Below, in pieces: positions 23,690 through 35,004 of a DNA stretch of 64,000 nt. Origin of the DNA: Magnolia sinica (Eukaryota; Streptophyta; Magnoliopsida; Magnoliales; Magnoliaceae). The stretch's first letter is position 1, and the number at the start of each line of letters is the position of its first letter. The stretch is from contig NC_080579.1 of NCBI RefSeq assembly GCF_029962835.1, positions 81,485,959 to 81,549,958 on the forward strand, read 5' to 3'. A program made the translations under genes and the position numbers. The notes beneath the pieces are model-generated. The model saw only the letters and a program-made list of their open reading frames with translations. It had not been told where the DNA came from and did no database searches.

Positions 23690-24200
23690 ATGGGGCCCAC
23701 CATAATGCTTATTTTTCACCCAGCCTAAGGCCCAATATAATGTTTATTTTCCACCCAACTGAAGGCCTAACATAATGTTTATTTTCCAACCAACTGTTCA
23801 TAAGGTCATGTGGACCAGGGTAGGGCCCCACTGTAACATTCGTTTATCATTCCATGTATTCATAAGGTCACGTGGGCCTGGATAGGGCCCACTGCAATAT
23901 TTATTTTCTGTCCAAAATGGGCCCACTATAATGTTTATTTTCCATACAACCCGTTGATAGGGTGGTGTGGACCAAGGGCCCACTGGAAATGTTTATTTTT
24001 CATACAACCTCTTCACAGGGCCACGTGGTGGAGGGGCCCACCATAATGTTTATTTTTCATCCTAACCCGTTGATCAGGTCACGTGGGCAGGGAGCCCACA
24101 GTGACGTTTTTTTTTTTTTGACGTCCAACCTGTTGATAAGGTCATTGGACCTTGGGGCGGATGTGGGGCCCACTGAAATGTGGTTCACAAATCCAGCCCA
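23690..24200. repeat. tandem array of GGGCCCAC-ATAATGTTTATTTTCCAT units
   Basis: About seven degenerate units of 60-75 bp, each with GGGCCCACTATAATGTTTATTTTC, then CATCCAACCCGTTGATAAGG and TCACGTGGGC. It lies in the outer, diverged LTR and is absent at the matching place in the other LTRs. Confidence 0.75.
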
Positions 24201-24461
24201 CCCATTATGTGGGTCCCATCTAACTGACGGTACAGACCAAGTTTCAGCAACATCCAAAACTCAGGTAGGCCCCACCAAGTGATTTTATATGTTTTGGCAT
24301 GTCTTCACATGATTTTAAATGGTATGGCTCACATGAGTTCCGTATAAGGCCGATTTTTGGGATGGACGGTTGGTCTGTGGGGACCCATCAAATGCACGGA
24401 TCTGATGGTCAAAAAGCATCAAAGTGGGGCCCACAGCTGGGGCCGTGAGCCCCAGCCCATC

Positions 24462-26383
24462 TGTCACGCCCCAAACTCGGAAACCGGGCTCACAAAATTC
24501 CCGATCGCCGAATCCGGCGCCGACAGCCTCCGTAGAACCCCATTCTCGGCTCCCACCGCCCATTCGCCAGGTTCCGATCCTGGGATGCTACAAGGAGGAT
24601 TTTCAACATCAGTTTGATTCGTAACAAGCATAACCAAAGGCATAACCCACAAACAACAACCAAAAACTCCATCACATTTCCACTATAATAAAAAACTTTA
24701 CAAGTACAATGAGCATAAGGGAAATACAATGATGATAGACCAAAACTCCAAAAAGATCAGCTACGCGCCCAAGCCTCAGCGCTGCTGCGATCCAACGTCA
24801 CCTGCACGCAACGGTCGTGCATAAGCTTATAGAAAGCTTAGAGGGTGGTAATGCAGCTATACAGTATCAGAGTAATGCGGAACATGCTGATGAATGCCAA
24901 GAATACCATTAGCCGTACCAAGGCCATGCAATGCGAAGAATGATGTCGGCTATACCAAGGCCATGCAATGCAAAATGCAACTCAAGCATGCAAATCCTCA
25001 TCTAAGTCCACATGTCAATACGGCTCAAATCTGGAATATCACCGGGATCTGGTACACTCCAAGCCAGATTGTCGCCCCATCGCACGGAATAAGGTGAGTG
25101 GAAAAGACCTCACTATCCGCCTGCCAATATCGGGCTCGTCTCGTCAATAGCGGACCCATTCCTCGAGCTGGTCAGACTCAGCCTAGCATTACCCCCTACT
25201 CTCGGGCGGGTAAGGCCGCACTCCCTTCCAACCGACCACGACACAGTGGAAAGCACAACCGTCTGGTAATCGGCACTCAGCGCTCACGCATCCACTCGGT
25301 CTAGACGTTGGAGCAACCTCCTGGTACCATAAGGGTTTAGGGACTTTCACCCAGGGATATCTATCGCACCCCATGTAGAACAGTATTTCCGGTATCCAAT
25401 CCTGCCAACCACGATGCGTCTGTGGAGGCTACGACCCTGATGTCACTAGGGCGTACAGTAACCATATCACACAATGCGAATGCATGGATCACACTATTCA
25501 GTCATGCGGCAATCCTGCGCGTATCGTGCGCTCATGTAGGGCAACACACCCTGTACGGGAGCCCCTAAACAATCTGCCCGAAGGCATATGCGATGATCAG
25601 TCATTTCTCATTTCAAGCATACGTATGATGCATATGGTCATGAATCATAGAACTAAACATGTTATATAGGGTGGATGATAATCATAACAAAGATGGGCCT
25701 AGACGGCCTACACATTAGACGTACGAGCCTAATAATGGGCCCTAGGAAAAGTCATAATGCGGACATTTAACCACACTATACTTGCAATGTGGACGTCAAA
25801 CCACCATTGCTCCCAAGGCATAGCCCGACGTAAACATCATTACATAACCCATGTTGGGATCGTACATTGCAATGGACCTTAGGTACATCCCATTGGGCCT
25901 TAAATACGTCAAATGGGCCATATCATATGGGCCTTATTTCATCAAGTGGGCCACATCATTGGGCCGCACCAATGGGCCCTATGTGCATTGCAATGGACCA
26001 TGACCCGTGGGCCTTAGAATGCATCAAATGGGCCTAATCTTATGGCCTTATATGTATCAAATGGGCCTCGCCAATTGGGCCCCCATATGTACATCAAATG
26101 GGCCTCGACCCATGGTCCTAACAGATCTTAATGGGCCTTAACCCATGGGCCCCTAACACATCAAATGGGCCTCGACCCATGGGCCTTACATATGAATCAA
26201 ATTGGGCCTCAACCATGGGCCAGAAGTAAGCTGAGATGGGCCTTAAATACATATCCAAGTGGGCCTCAATCATGGGCCACAAGCAAACTGAGGTGGGCCT
26301 CCCACCCATATTATATTAAATATGATATAATATATAATATATATATATATATATAATACATATGATATTATATATAATATAAT

Positions 26384-26416
<33 letters not shown>

Positions 26417-28476
26417 GCACACACCACACACGCACGCACGCACACACACACGCACGCACCCACCCACGCACGCACGCACACACATCTCAGTGGGCTCCAC
26501 CGTCTGCCTGGACGGTGGAATAAAATACTCACATCACTGTGGGCTCCATGTGGGGCCCACCATAATATTTATATGTCATCCAACCCCTTGATAAGGCCAG
26601 TGGGCCTTAGATGAAGGGTAGAAACAAATTTCATTTTGATCCTAAACTTCTGTGGGCCCCAAAAGGGTTTCAAAGGTAGAGGTTAAATCTCGCTGTTTCA
26701 TACGGTGTGGGCCACCTGAGCCTTAGATCAAGGTGATTTTTGGAGAGTGATCCACTGAAGTTAGGGCCCACTGTATGGATGGATTAGATGACAAATAAAC
26801 ATCAATGTGGGGCCCACAGCTATAGCCGTGATTGGCTGTACGACGGCCAAGCCGTCCGCCCGCTGGAATGCGCAGGCAGAGCTGCTGCTGCTGTGTCACC
26901 ATCCGTCTGTCAGCGGCTAGAGCAGGCAGCGCCTGCATGTGCGCTGACAGCAGCAGCAGCACTGCTGCTCGTTTTGTGTTTTTTTTTTTTTTTTTTACGA
27001 TTTTCTATGGATTTTAGTAGATGGGGCCCGCATCCGCAAGATCCACTCCAGCCATGGGTCCTTGTGGCTCGATACAAACCCATAGAGTCCGATGTTGGGC
27101 TGTTTTTGATATACAGGAGCATCAGGGAGTAAATTGAAGGTAGGATCGTTGTTTCCTATGGTATGGCCCGCCTGATTTTCAGATTGGTCCCAAATTTTAG
27201 CTCAACGGCTAAAATGATCTGGGCAACGGGATAGACGGCTTAGATTATATGTGTACATCAAGGTGGGGCCTGCATGAGTGACCCACCATTTCCTTCCCCC
27301 TTAGCTAGCTTGTTAGTACCGTCCCATGCTAGTTTACACTTCCCTGTTGCCAACGTCCAGCGTCTAGGGACGCTGGACGGCATACATAAACATGTTATTG
27401 TGGTGGGTCCCACGTAGATGTGGCCCACCACCATATATACATAATACATATTATATTATATATGTATATATACATAATACATATTATATTATATATTATA
27501 TATATATTATATAAAATATAACATATATATAAACAAAAAGGATGCATTGGGCCCATCCAAACAGTGGATGGTGTGGATCATCACCTGTAATAGAGTGGGC
27601 CACACCGTCTGATGTAGATGGACGGGGTAGATGTAACACGTATTGGTGGGATCCACACCATCACAAAGAAAGAGAGAGAGAGATATATATATACGGTGAG
27701 ATAGAGAGGAGGGACCCCGCCACTATGGGCCCTCCATTGATACAACACATTCATCAAAATGGGTCCCACAACAAGTGGGCCCTAAAGATCAAGATTTCAA
27801 CGGTGGATCACCCACCTTTAAGCCTCCTCCTTGCTCCCTTAGCCTCAAATGCTCCTTAGCTTGCCTTTTGATGGAGGTTGATGGACTTTTGATGGTGGGG
27901 ATGAGAGATGAGAGGGTGGACCACACTTGGGAGGGAGAGAAGGGTTGCACGTTTGAGAGGTTTGAGTTGCTTGGAGATTTGAGAAATGAGAGAGGGAGAG
28001 AGGTGATATGGATGGGTGAGGTGTGATGGGTGATGGGTTGGGTTAAAAATTTGGTAAAGGTGGTATGGTTGTGGTTGAATTTTGGAAAAAGAGGAGTGGT
28101 GAGGTGGAAAGAGGGTAGACTTTTGAAAAAGGAGGGAATGGGTTGTTGTACTTGGGTAAGGCTTGCATTAATGGTTGATTGATGGGACTAATTGTAGAGA
28201 TTCCCTTAAAATTCGCAACGCGCGGTGTTTCTTCAGAATAAACGTAGATCGGCATCTTCTTGCCTGGGTATCGGTTCGGTGCTCAAGTCACGGCGTTGGA
28301 ACCGCGGCAACGACGCGGTCGCTATGATACAACTTTCGGATCAAGCCGACGTCGGTGCGCGGGACCTGGCTTAGGATCATGGGCAAACGCCAGATATGGT
28401 GCGAAGGTTGCCGAAATTTGACCGGAAGGACCGCGGAAGCCAACGGAACAGTACGGAATAGGACACGGGTCTTACA
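24462..28476 (-). repeat. inner LTR of the nested insertion
   Basis: A 4.0-kb LTR close in sequence to the chromovirus LTRs at its start (TGTCACGCCCCAAACTCGG, GC-rich block, TGGGCC array). It diverges in the 27100-28150 segment, where the other LTRs carry a different sequence. It ends GGGTCTTACA. No separate target duplication is found for its start (left flank CCATC), consistent with a recombination product. Confidence 0.78.
26390..26485. repeat. interrupted (AC)n/(ACGC)n microsatellite
   Basis: A run of AC units with interspersed ACGC and ACCC variants. It sits at the place where the other LTRs have pure (AC)n and is preceded by TA-rich sequence. Confidence 0.9.
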
Positions 28477-29928
28477 ATGGCCCGCCAGGACCTCGGGTTG
28501 ATACCATTTTTCTGTTCAACACCTAAAATGAGGTTGGGAAAGGAATGGACGACGTGGATTGAAGACATACATCAAGGTGGGGCCAAAATAAGTGGGCCAC
28601 CCCCATTGGCTTGGAACCAAGCAAATATTTGTGTTTTCCATGCACGTCCAGCGTCCCTGGACACTGGATGGTCTGGGCCTCACACGCAAGAGGTGGGCCC
28701 TGTTTAGGTGGGCCGTCAAAGGGTAGGTGGTGTGGGTGCAATACATATAAGGTGGGCTCCACTTGAAGATGGTTTGGATAAAATACATATTTCAGGGTGG
28801 GGTCCATTCAAGTGGGCCATACAACCCTGTTATGATCACATAAAAAAATGAAATAGAGAGGGAGAGAGAGAGAGATAGAGAGTGGGACACGCATGATGGA
28901 GGGACCCCGACACTATGGGCCCTCCCTTGCAACCAAACATACATCAAGTGGGTTTCATTACACATGGGCCCATTAAATCAAAATCCAATGGTGGAGATCC
29001 CTTTTCCACTAAAATAGACGGTCTAGATAACCCTAGGTATGCAAGGAAAATAAACATCATGATGGGGTCCATGGAGAATGGCCCCATCATGGAATGATCA
29101 TGATGATCCAAGTGGGCCATCGGCCACATCTTAGGGTCCAAAGTGAGATCCAAACCATTGATCGATTGGCCTCACTTGGCCCATCTTAAAAAAATTAAAA
29201 CTACCCTATCAAAGCACCTGCCGCTTGATCTTCTTGCTCCCTTGGCTTCCTTAGCTCCTTAGCTTTGATTCCAACGGAGGAGATGAGGTTTGGATGGTTG
29301 AGATGGGAGATGAAGGGGTAGGAAAGGTGGGCCACACTTGTTGCTTGGAAAAGTTGGAGAGGCTCATACGTATGGATTTTCTCTTGCTTGGGAGAGTTGG
29401 TTTGAGAATGAATGAGAGAGAGAGACTTGTAAAGGGAGAGAGATGGGTGATGAATGTGTTGATGTGGTGAGTGATGGGTGTAAGAGCCCTTTTTTGACTT
29501 TTGTGGCAAATGATGTAAGAAAAGTATGGGCTTTGTAAGAACTTTTTGACTTTGAGGTTGCTTGGGGATGGGTGAAAGGTGATGTGTACTTGACATGTAC
29601 TTAACATGATGGGATTGATGGGTTGATTGATTGATTTGACATCTTGTAAAGATTCTCTTGAAATTCGCACATGCGGCTTTTTTCTCGCACCGAACGTTGG
29701 CCCACATCTCCTGGCCAGAGCATCGTATCAGTGCGCGAGTCGTGATATCGGAACCGCGGCGACGGCGCGGTCGCTATGGTAAAGGTCTTGGGTTGAATGA
29801 ACTCGGGTTGACGGCATGAGAATCAAGGTTGTGCACAAATACCGGTTAAGGGTCGAAGGTTGCCGAAATTCGACCGGAAAGACCGCGGAAGTTTATGGAA
29901 CGGTACGGTCTAGGACACGGGGCTTACA

Positions 29929-29940
29929 GCTCTTCCCTCA
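29929..29940 (-). other. chromovirus polypurine tract
   Basis: On the minus strand TGAGGGAAGAGC directly precedes the LTR start TGTAAGCCCC. The upstream phrase AATTTTGAGGATGAAATTTC is typical of Tekay elements just before the 3' LTR. It would prime plus-strand cDNA. Confidence 0.8.
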
Positions 29941-30065
29941 TAATAGAAATTTCATCCTCAAAATTTACACAATCATGACAACTAGCCATAACTCAAGAGG
30001 GACAAGAAACATAACATCACTATATAAAATCAGAGATAACATACAACATACAATATAATCAATCA

Positions 30066-31330
30066 TCAAAAAGATGGGGATAGCGCTCTTGAATCTTAGC
30101 CTCGCGCTCCCAAGAAACCTCCTCAACAGAATGGTGACCCCACTGAACCTTCACCAACGGAATGACCTTGGTTCGGAGGACCTACTCCTTCCGATCAAGG
30201 ATACGGACTGGCCGTTCAATGTAAGAAGCGTCCTCACGAACCTCTAACGGCTGCCAATCGATAACAGAAACGATGTCTGACCCACACTTCCTCAACATGG
30301 AGACATGAAAAACGTTGTACACGCCAGACAACTGAGATGGTAAGGTAAGCCAATAGGCTACGGCGCTAACGCGCCTAGTGATCTCAAAAGGTCTTATGAA
30401 TCTCGGGGCAAGCTTGCCCTTCGCTCCAAATCACACTATGCCCTTCATGGGCGAGACCTTGAGATACACATGGTCCCCTACATCAAACTCCAAGGGACGA
30501 CGCCGACTATCAGCAAAACTCTTTTGTCGGCTCTCAGCTGTGCGCATCTTCTGCCTGATAATATCAATAGCCTCTGACATCTCCTGCACAAGCTCGGGAC
30601 CTAGGAGACGACGCTCTCCAACCTCGGTCCAACAACTCGGTGATCTGCATGATTTGCCATATAGTGCCTCAAAAGGAGCCATGCCGATAGTTGCCTGATA
30701 GCTGTTATTATATGCGAACTCAGCCAATCACAGATGCTCATCCCAGCTTCCCCCGAAATCAATCGCGCAGGCCCGAAGCATATCCTCAAGAATCTGGTTG
30801 ACCCTCTCGGTCTGGCCATTGATATGCGAATGGTACGCGGTGCTGAGCTGCAAATTAGTACCCATCGCTCTCTGGAAGCTCCCCCAAAACTGAGACGTGA
30901 ACCTCGGGTCTCGGTCAGAAACGATCGAGACTGGAACGCCATGCAGTCTCACAATATCATCGATGAATAACCTCGCAAGCCGGTCCAAAGGCCAAGTTGC
31001 ACGAATCGCAGTAAAGTGTGCCGAATTCATCAGACGATCCACAACAACCCAGATGGCATCAGGATCGCGCTGAGTCCTAGGTAAGCTCATAGTGAAATCT
31101 GTCGACACGTGCTCCCACTTCCACATCGGGACACTCAACGGCTGCAATAGACCAGGGGGTCTCTGATGATCGGCCTTGACACGCTAGCATGTGTTACACT
31201 CGGCCACAAAACTGGCGATCTGACGTTTCATCCTAGCCCAAAAATATTGTTGCCTCATATTGCGGTACATCTTTGTCGAGCCAGGGTGGATAGAAAACCG
31301 CGATCGATGTGCCTCGGTCATAAGATCTCT
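30066..31330 (-). pseudogene. chromovirus integrase with C-terminal chromodomain
   Basis: Blocks on the minus strand: a zinc-finger remnant (VAECNTC, about 31190); the integrase core with STDFTMSL (first Asp), IVSDRDPRFTS (second Asp) and INGQTERVNQ (Glu); LAEFAYNNSYQATIGMAPFE; the GAKGKLAPRFIRPFEI module; and a chromodomain (about 30066-30203) with RILDRKE-stop-VLRTKVIP, VKVQWGHHSVEEVSWERE and RYPHLF. Stops at about 30727, 30430 and 30167 replace residues normally encoded by CGA or CAG. The chromodomain would steer integration to marked chromatin. Inactive. Confidence 0.9.
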
Positions 31331-31599
31331 ACGTAACTCAGGAATATCCAGGACACATAATCGGCCTCTAAAGCGAAGTCCACCGTCAGAACCAATCTTC
31401 TAATCTGCCTGACTCTCAGATGCTGCCTCTGCTCGGTAATCCTGTAACGACTCATCTGCCTGATGAGCCTCGATCACCCTTGCGACAAGAGAGGGTTGAA
31501 TCGATAAGCTCGATAACTTCACAATAGAAGACTGCAAGCCAAACTCAAAGTCGTACTCTGTTACATTCTCGAGCATCCTCCACTCCTGAATCATCATAT

Positions 31600-33560
31600 G
31601 CGCCACCAGGCCTCATGGCTGACGGCTGAGGGCATCCGCCACCATATTCACCTTACCCGGGTGGTACTGGAGATCGAAATCATAGTCCTTCAGGAGCTTC
31701 ATCCAGCGCCTCTACCTCATATTCAACTCAGACTGCGAGAAGAGGTACTTCAAGCTCTTATGGTCGGAGAAGAACTCGAACCTAACCCCGTAGAGATAGT
31801 GTCTCCACACCTTCAGTGCAAAGACAACTGCAGCCAACTCTAAATCATGCGTGGGGTAGTTCAGCTCATGGATCTTGAGCTGACGAGACGCGAATGCCAC
31901 TGGTCTCCCGTGCTACATCAGGACAGCACCCAAACCAATATGCGAGGCATCGGTGAATACAATAAATCCATCACTCCCAGAAGGAAGAGTGAGGACAGGA
32001 GTGGACGTGAGGCGGTCCTTCAATTCCATAAATGCTCGCTCGTAGGCATCGCTCCAAATAAACTCTGCGCCCTTCCGGATCAACCTGGTCAACGGGGCTG
32101 CAATACGAGAGAAGCCCTTAATAAATCCATCACTCCCAAAAGAAAGAGTGAGGACAGGAGCGGACTTGAGGCGGTCCTTCAACTCCATAAATGCTCGCTC
32201 GCAAGCATCGTTCCAAATAAACTCTGCGCCCTTCCGGGTCAACCTAGTCAACGGGGCTGCAATACGAGAGTAGCCCTCAATGAAACGTCGGTAGTAGCCC
32301 GCTAAACCAAGGAAACTGCGGATCTCGGATGCAGTCGTGGGCTAGCCCCACTGAAGCACTGCCTTAACCTTCGAGGGGTCCACTGCAACACCCTCTCTTG
32401 TCACCACGTGACCGAGGAACTTCACTTCCTCTTGCCAAAACTCACACTTCTCCAGCTTCACATACAACTGGTGTGCGCGGAGGGTCTGCAATGTAACCTC
32501 CAAATGCTGCTCGTGTTCCTCATGGGTCCTCAAATAAATCAGAATGTCGTCGATGAAGACTACAACAAACTCATTGAGATAAGGGTAAAAGACCTCGTTC
32601 ATCAACTACATGAAGACCGCGGGTGCATTGGTCAGTCCGAAGGACATGACTTGAAACTCAAAATGACCATAACGCATCCTGAATGCTGTCTTCGGAATGT
32701 CCTCCTCTCGGACCCGAATCTGATGATAACCGGAACGCAAGTCGATCTTCGAAAAGAACTGTACACCCTGTAGCTGATCAAACAAATCATCAATCCTCGG
32801 GAGCGGGTACTTGTTCTTGATTGTGACTTTGTTGAGCTCGCGATAATCTACGCAGAGCCTCAACGAGCCATCCTTCTTCTTCACGAAGAGTACTGGCGCT
32901 CCTCACGGTGAACTGCTCGAACGGATAAAACCCAACTCGTGTAATTCGTCCAACTGCTTCTGCAGTTCCCGCAACTCCAACGGTGCTATACGATACGGAG
33001 CCTTCGAAATAGGCACGGTACCAAGCATGAGATCAATCTGAAACTCGGTGAGTCAGTGAGGCGATAATCCCTGAATCTCCTGGACCACATTGGGAAAATC
33101 ACAAACCACAGGTAACTGGTCGATGCTCACCGCTATGGGCCCCTCTATGGCATACGACATCATACAAGACAACGACTCTCCTCTAGGCTCAGCAATGAAC
33201 TGGAACTACGGCGAGCCGGGTATACAAAATGTGACTATCATCGCGAAACAATCGAATATGACATGGCACTTGGCAAGCCAATCCATGCCCAGGATGTCAT
33301 CGAACTCGGACATTGGTAATGCAAACAGATCGGCAGACAAAAAGATATCCCTAACCAAAACGGGACAAGATGAGCAAAATCGGCCCAACACTACAGTCTT
33401 TCCCAAGGGAGTCGATACTGACAAACCCTCACGAGCAGACTCCAACGGTAACCCGGTTGATCAGCAAAAACTCTCGGCCACAAAAGAATAAGATGCACCA
33501 AAATCAAACAACACAGGTGCAATGCATGTAGATACTGGAAGTATACCCTCAACGACTCCT
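31600..33560 (-). pseudogene. chromovirus protease, reverse transcriptase and RNase H
   Basis: Protease near 33440-33540 has DFGASYSF in place of DSGASHSF, so the catalytic triplet is altered by a C-to-T change. RT (about 32342-32950) keeps [34 protein letters not shown], the FIDDILIY catalytic block and LEKCEFW. RNase H (about 31610-32000) has [44 protein letters not shown] and ADALSR. Stops interrupt at about 33205, 32890, 32603, 32341, 31910 and 31710, mostly CAG to TAG or CGA to TGA. An in-frame duplication lies in the RT-RNase H connection. Confidence 0.92.
31961..32278 (-). repeat. 159-bp in-frame tandem duplication in RT-RNase H connection
   Basis: Two adjacent copies (31961-32119 and 32120-32278) of a 159-bp unit, exactly 53 codons, so the frame continues through both. 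Each encodes GFSRIAAPLTRLxRKGAEF, FMELKDRL and SGSDGFI. The copies differ at several bases, so the duplication is not recent. Confidence 0.88.
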
Positions 33561-34831
33561 CCAGATGACTGAGGATCCTGCTGGGCCGCATAGAATTGAG
33601 CCTGAGCCGGCTGGGGAGGTGCCTGTCCCCTTTGAGCGTGCTGCTGCTGCTGTCGCTGAGGCGGTCGAAACTGCTGCCTTTGCTGTTGCGGTCTCGGAGG
33701 CTGGTGCTGATGCTACTGCTGAGGTGGCCTTGGTGGTGGGGGCTGCTGTCACTGCTGCTGTGGGGGCCTCTGCTGCTGCTGCGGTGGAGGCTGCTGTGGA
33801 CCTCTCGGCTGTTGCTGTTGCTGCTGGGGGTGGGGACACTCCCACATACGATGCCCCGTCGCATCATACCTAAAACAGGAGCCGGTGAACTGCCTTGGAG
33901 GTGGTACTGGAGGTGCTGCTGGCGCTCGGAAGGCTGGGCGACCTGTGCGCCTCTGTTGTGGTCGACCCTGCTGGGAATCACTAGAAGGAGCCTGCCTCTT
34001 CCGGTCTCTCCTCTGACCACGATCAGACTGAGAACCATCCCACTCATCCTAAAAAATCTGGGCCTTCCGTACCTCGAAAGTCGGGAGCTCATGCCTAATA
34101 ACACGACCTCGAAGACCGTAACGCAAGCCACCCTCAAATCGACGGGCTCTCCGCTCATCATCCACTAGGTATGGTGCAAATCTGGACAGTGCTACAAAAC
34201 GAGCGACATACTGAGCCACCATCATATCACCCTGCACCAAGGCCTCGAACTCCAACGCCTGCTGTTGTCGGATGTGATCAGGAAAATACTGTCAGTCAAA
34301 CCGATCTACAAAATCCTCTCAAGTCCATACAAAATCAGTGCCCACTGATCGGGAGACTGACGTCCACCAGTGCTCATCCTCACCATGGAGGAGAAATACG
34401 GCTAATCGGACTCACCGCTCGGTCGTGCATCCCATCGTCTCAAATATCTTCTTCACATCGGCGTGCCATCTCTCAGCTACGGTCGGGTCTGGCTCACCCT
34501 GGAAATACGGGGGATCGAGTCATCAAAACTCACGAAGGAGGGCACTCGGGCCGTCCTGCTCTGCCTGGGCTGGTGAAACAACCGGGTGTCTGCTCTGACC
34601 CTGAAGTGCGGCAGTCACAACCTGCAACATCTGCTGTAACTGGGAAGCACTCATGGATACGGTCGGATCCGCACCGGTCTCTGGTGGAGGACCTGCATCC
34701 ATAGGCTGAGCAGTAGAAATCTCTAGTGGTGGAGAAGGGATCATAGGTGGTAGTGTGGGAGCCACAGGTGGTGGAGCCGGAGTCTCAGGTGGTGGTGCGA
34801 GAGTCGATCAGGTCACTCTCCTGCGTGGCAT
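33560..34831 (-). pseudogene. chromovirus gag with Gln/Pro-rich linker
   Basis: Starts at ATG 34831 (MPRRRVT) and is interrupted after seven codons by TGA. The core retains WWTSVSRSVGTDFVWT and GDMMVAQYVARFVALSRFAPYLV. The zinc knuckle reads CFRYDATGHRMWEC, where the second Cys is Tyr. Between knuckle and protease (about 33600-33840) lies a CAG/CCN-rich linker of mostly Gln and Pro with two TAG stops. At least seven stops in all. The long alanine- and leucine-rich frames on the other strand are shadows of this linker. Confidence 0.88.
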
Positions 34832-34987
34832 GTTCTACAGAAAAGAGCGAAGGTGCCTATCAACTTAAAGCTCGCGAAGGCACGCACGTTACAGGTCTGT
34901 AATAAAAGATCGCTAGGCTATCCGAACTTAGGACTTAAATCATTCATAGTAGACATGTAATGTTGTTCTTGGTTATTCTCGAGTTAT

Positions 34988-34999
34988 GCTCTGATACCA
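34988..34999 (-). other. chromovirus primer binding site
   Basis: TGGTATCAGAGC on the minus strand, five bases inside the 5' LTR end. It is an exact initiator tRNA-Met primer sequence and fixes the element's orientation. Confidence 0.93.
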
Positions 35000-35004
35000 A
35001 CTTC

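Larger units (their letters stand above)
21938..28476 (-). mobile_element. LTR-only insertion with two LTR starts and one end
   Basis: Starts TGTCACGCCCCGAG, ends GGGTCTTACA, and is flanked by an exact 5-bp target duplication ATGGC (21933-21937 and 28477-28481) inside the chromovirus LTR. The first 2.5 kb (21938-24461) is a diverged LTR relative of the surrounding family. At 24462 a second TGTCACGCCCC start opens a near-family LTR of 4.0 kb that runs to the shared end. No gag or pol is present. The simplest reading is an LTR inserted into another LTR, followed by recombination between their homologous 3' parts, leaving one end. Confidence 0.82.
19207..29928 (-). repeat. chromovirus 3' LTR, enlarged by a nested insertion
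   Basis: This LTR spans 10.7 kb because 21938-28476 is inserted in it. Without the insertion and its target duplication it is about 4.18 kb, matching the 4.10-kb LTR at 35005-39099. The two agree in order: CATGCCCC end, 200-bp GC-rich block, TGGGCC array, (AC)n, (AT)n, CGTCCAGCGTCC block and GAGAGAGAG block. Confidence 0.92.

Noticed and set aside
28516..29707. Minus-strand frames rich in His, Ser and Pro near 28516-28807 and 29201-29707
   Set aside because: They lie in LTR sequence and repeat with frame-independent similarity in the other LTR (37705-38933); not coding.
33565..34168. Long alanine- and leucine-rich plus-strand frames
   Set aside because: Antisense shadows of the Gln/Pro-rich gag linker of the minus-strand chromovirus.
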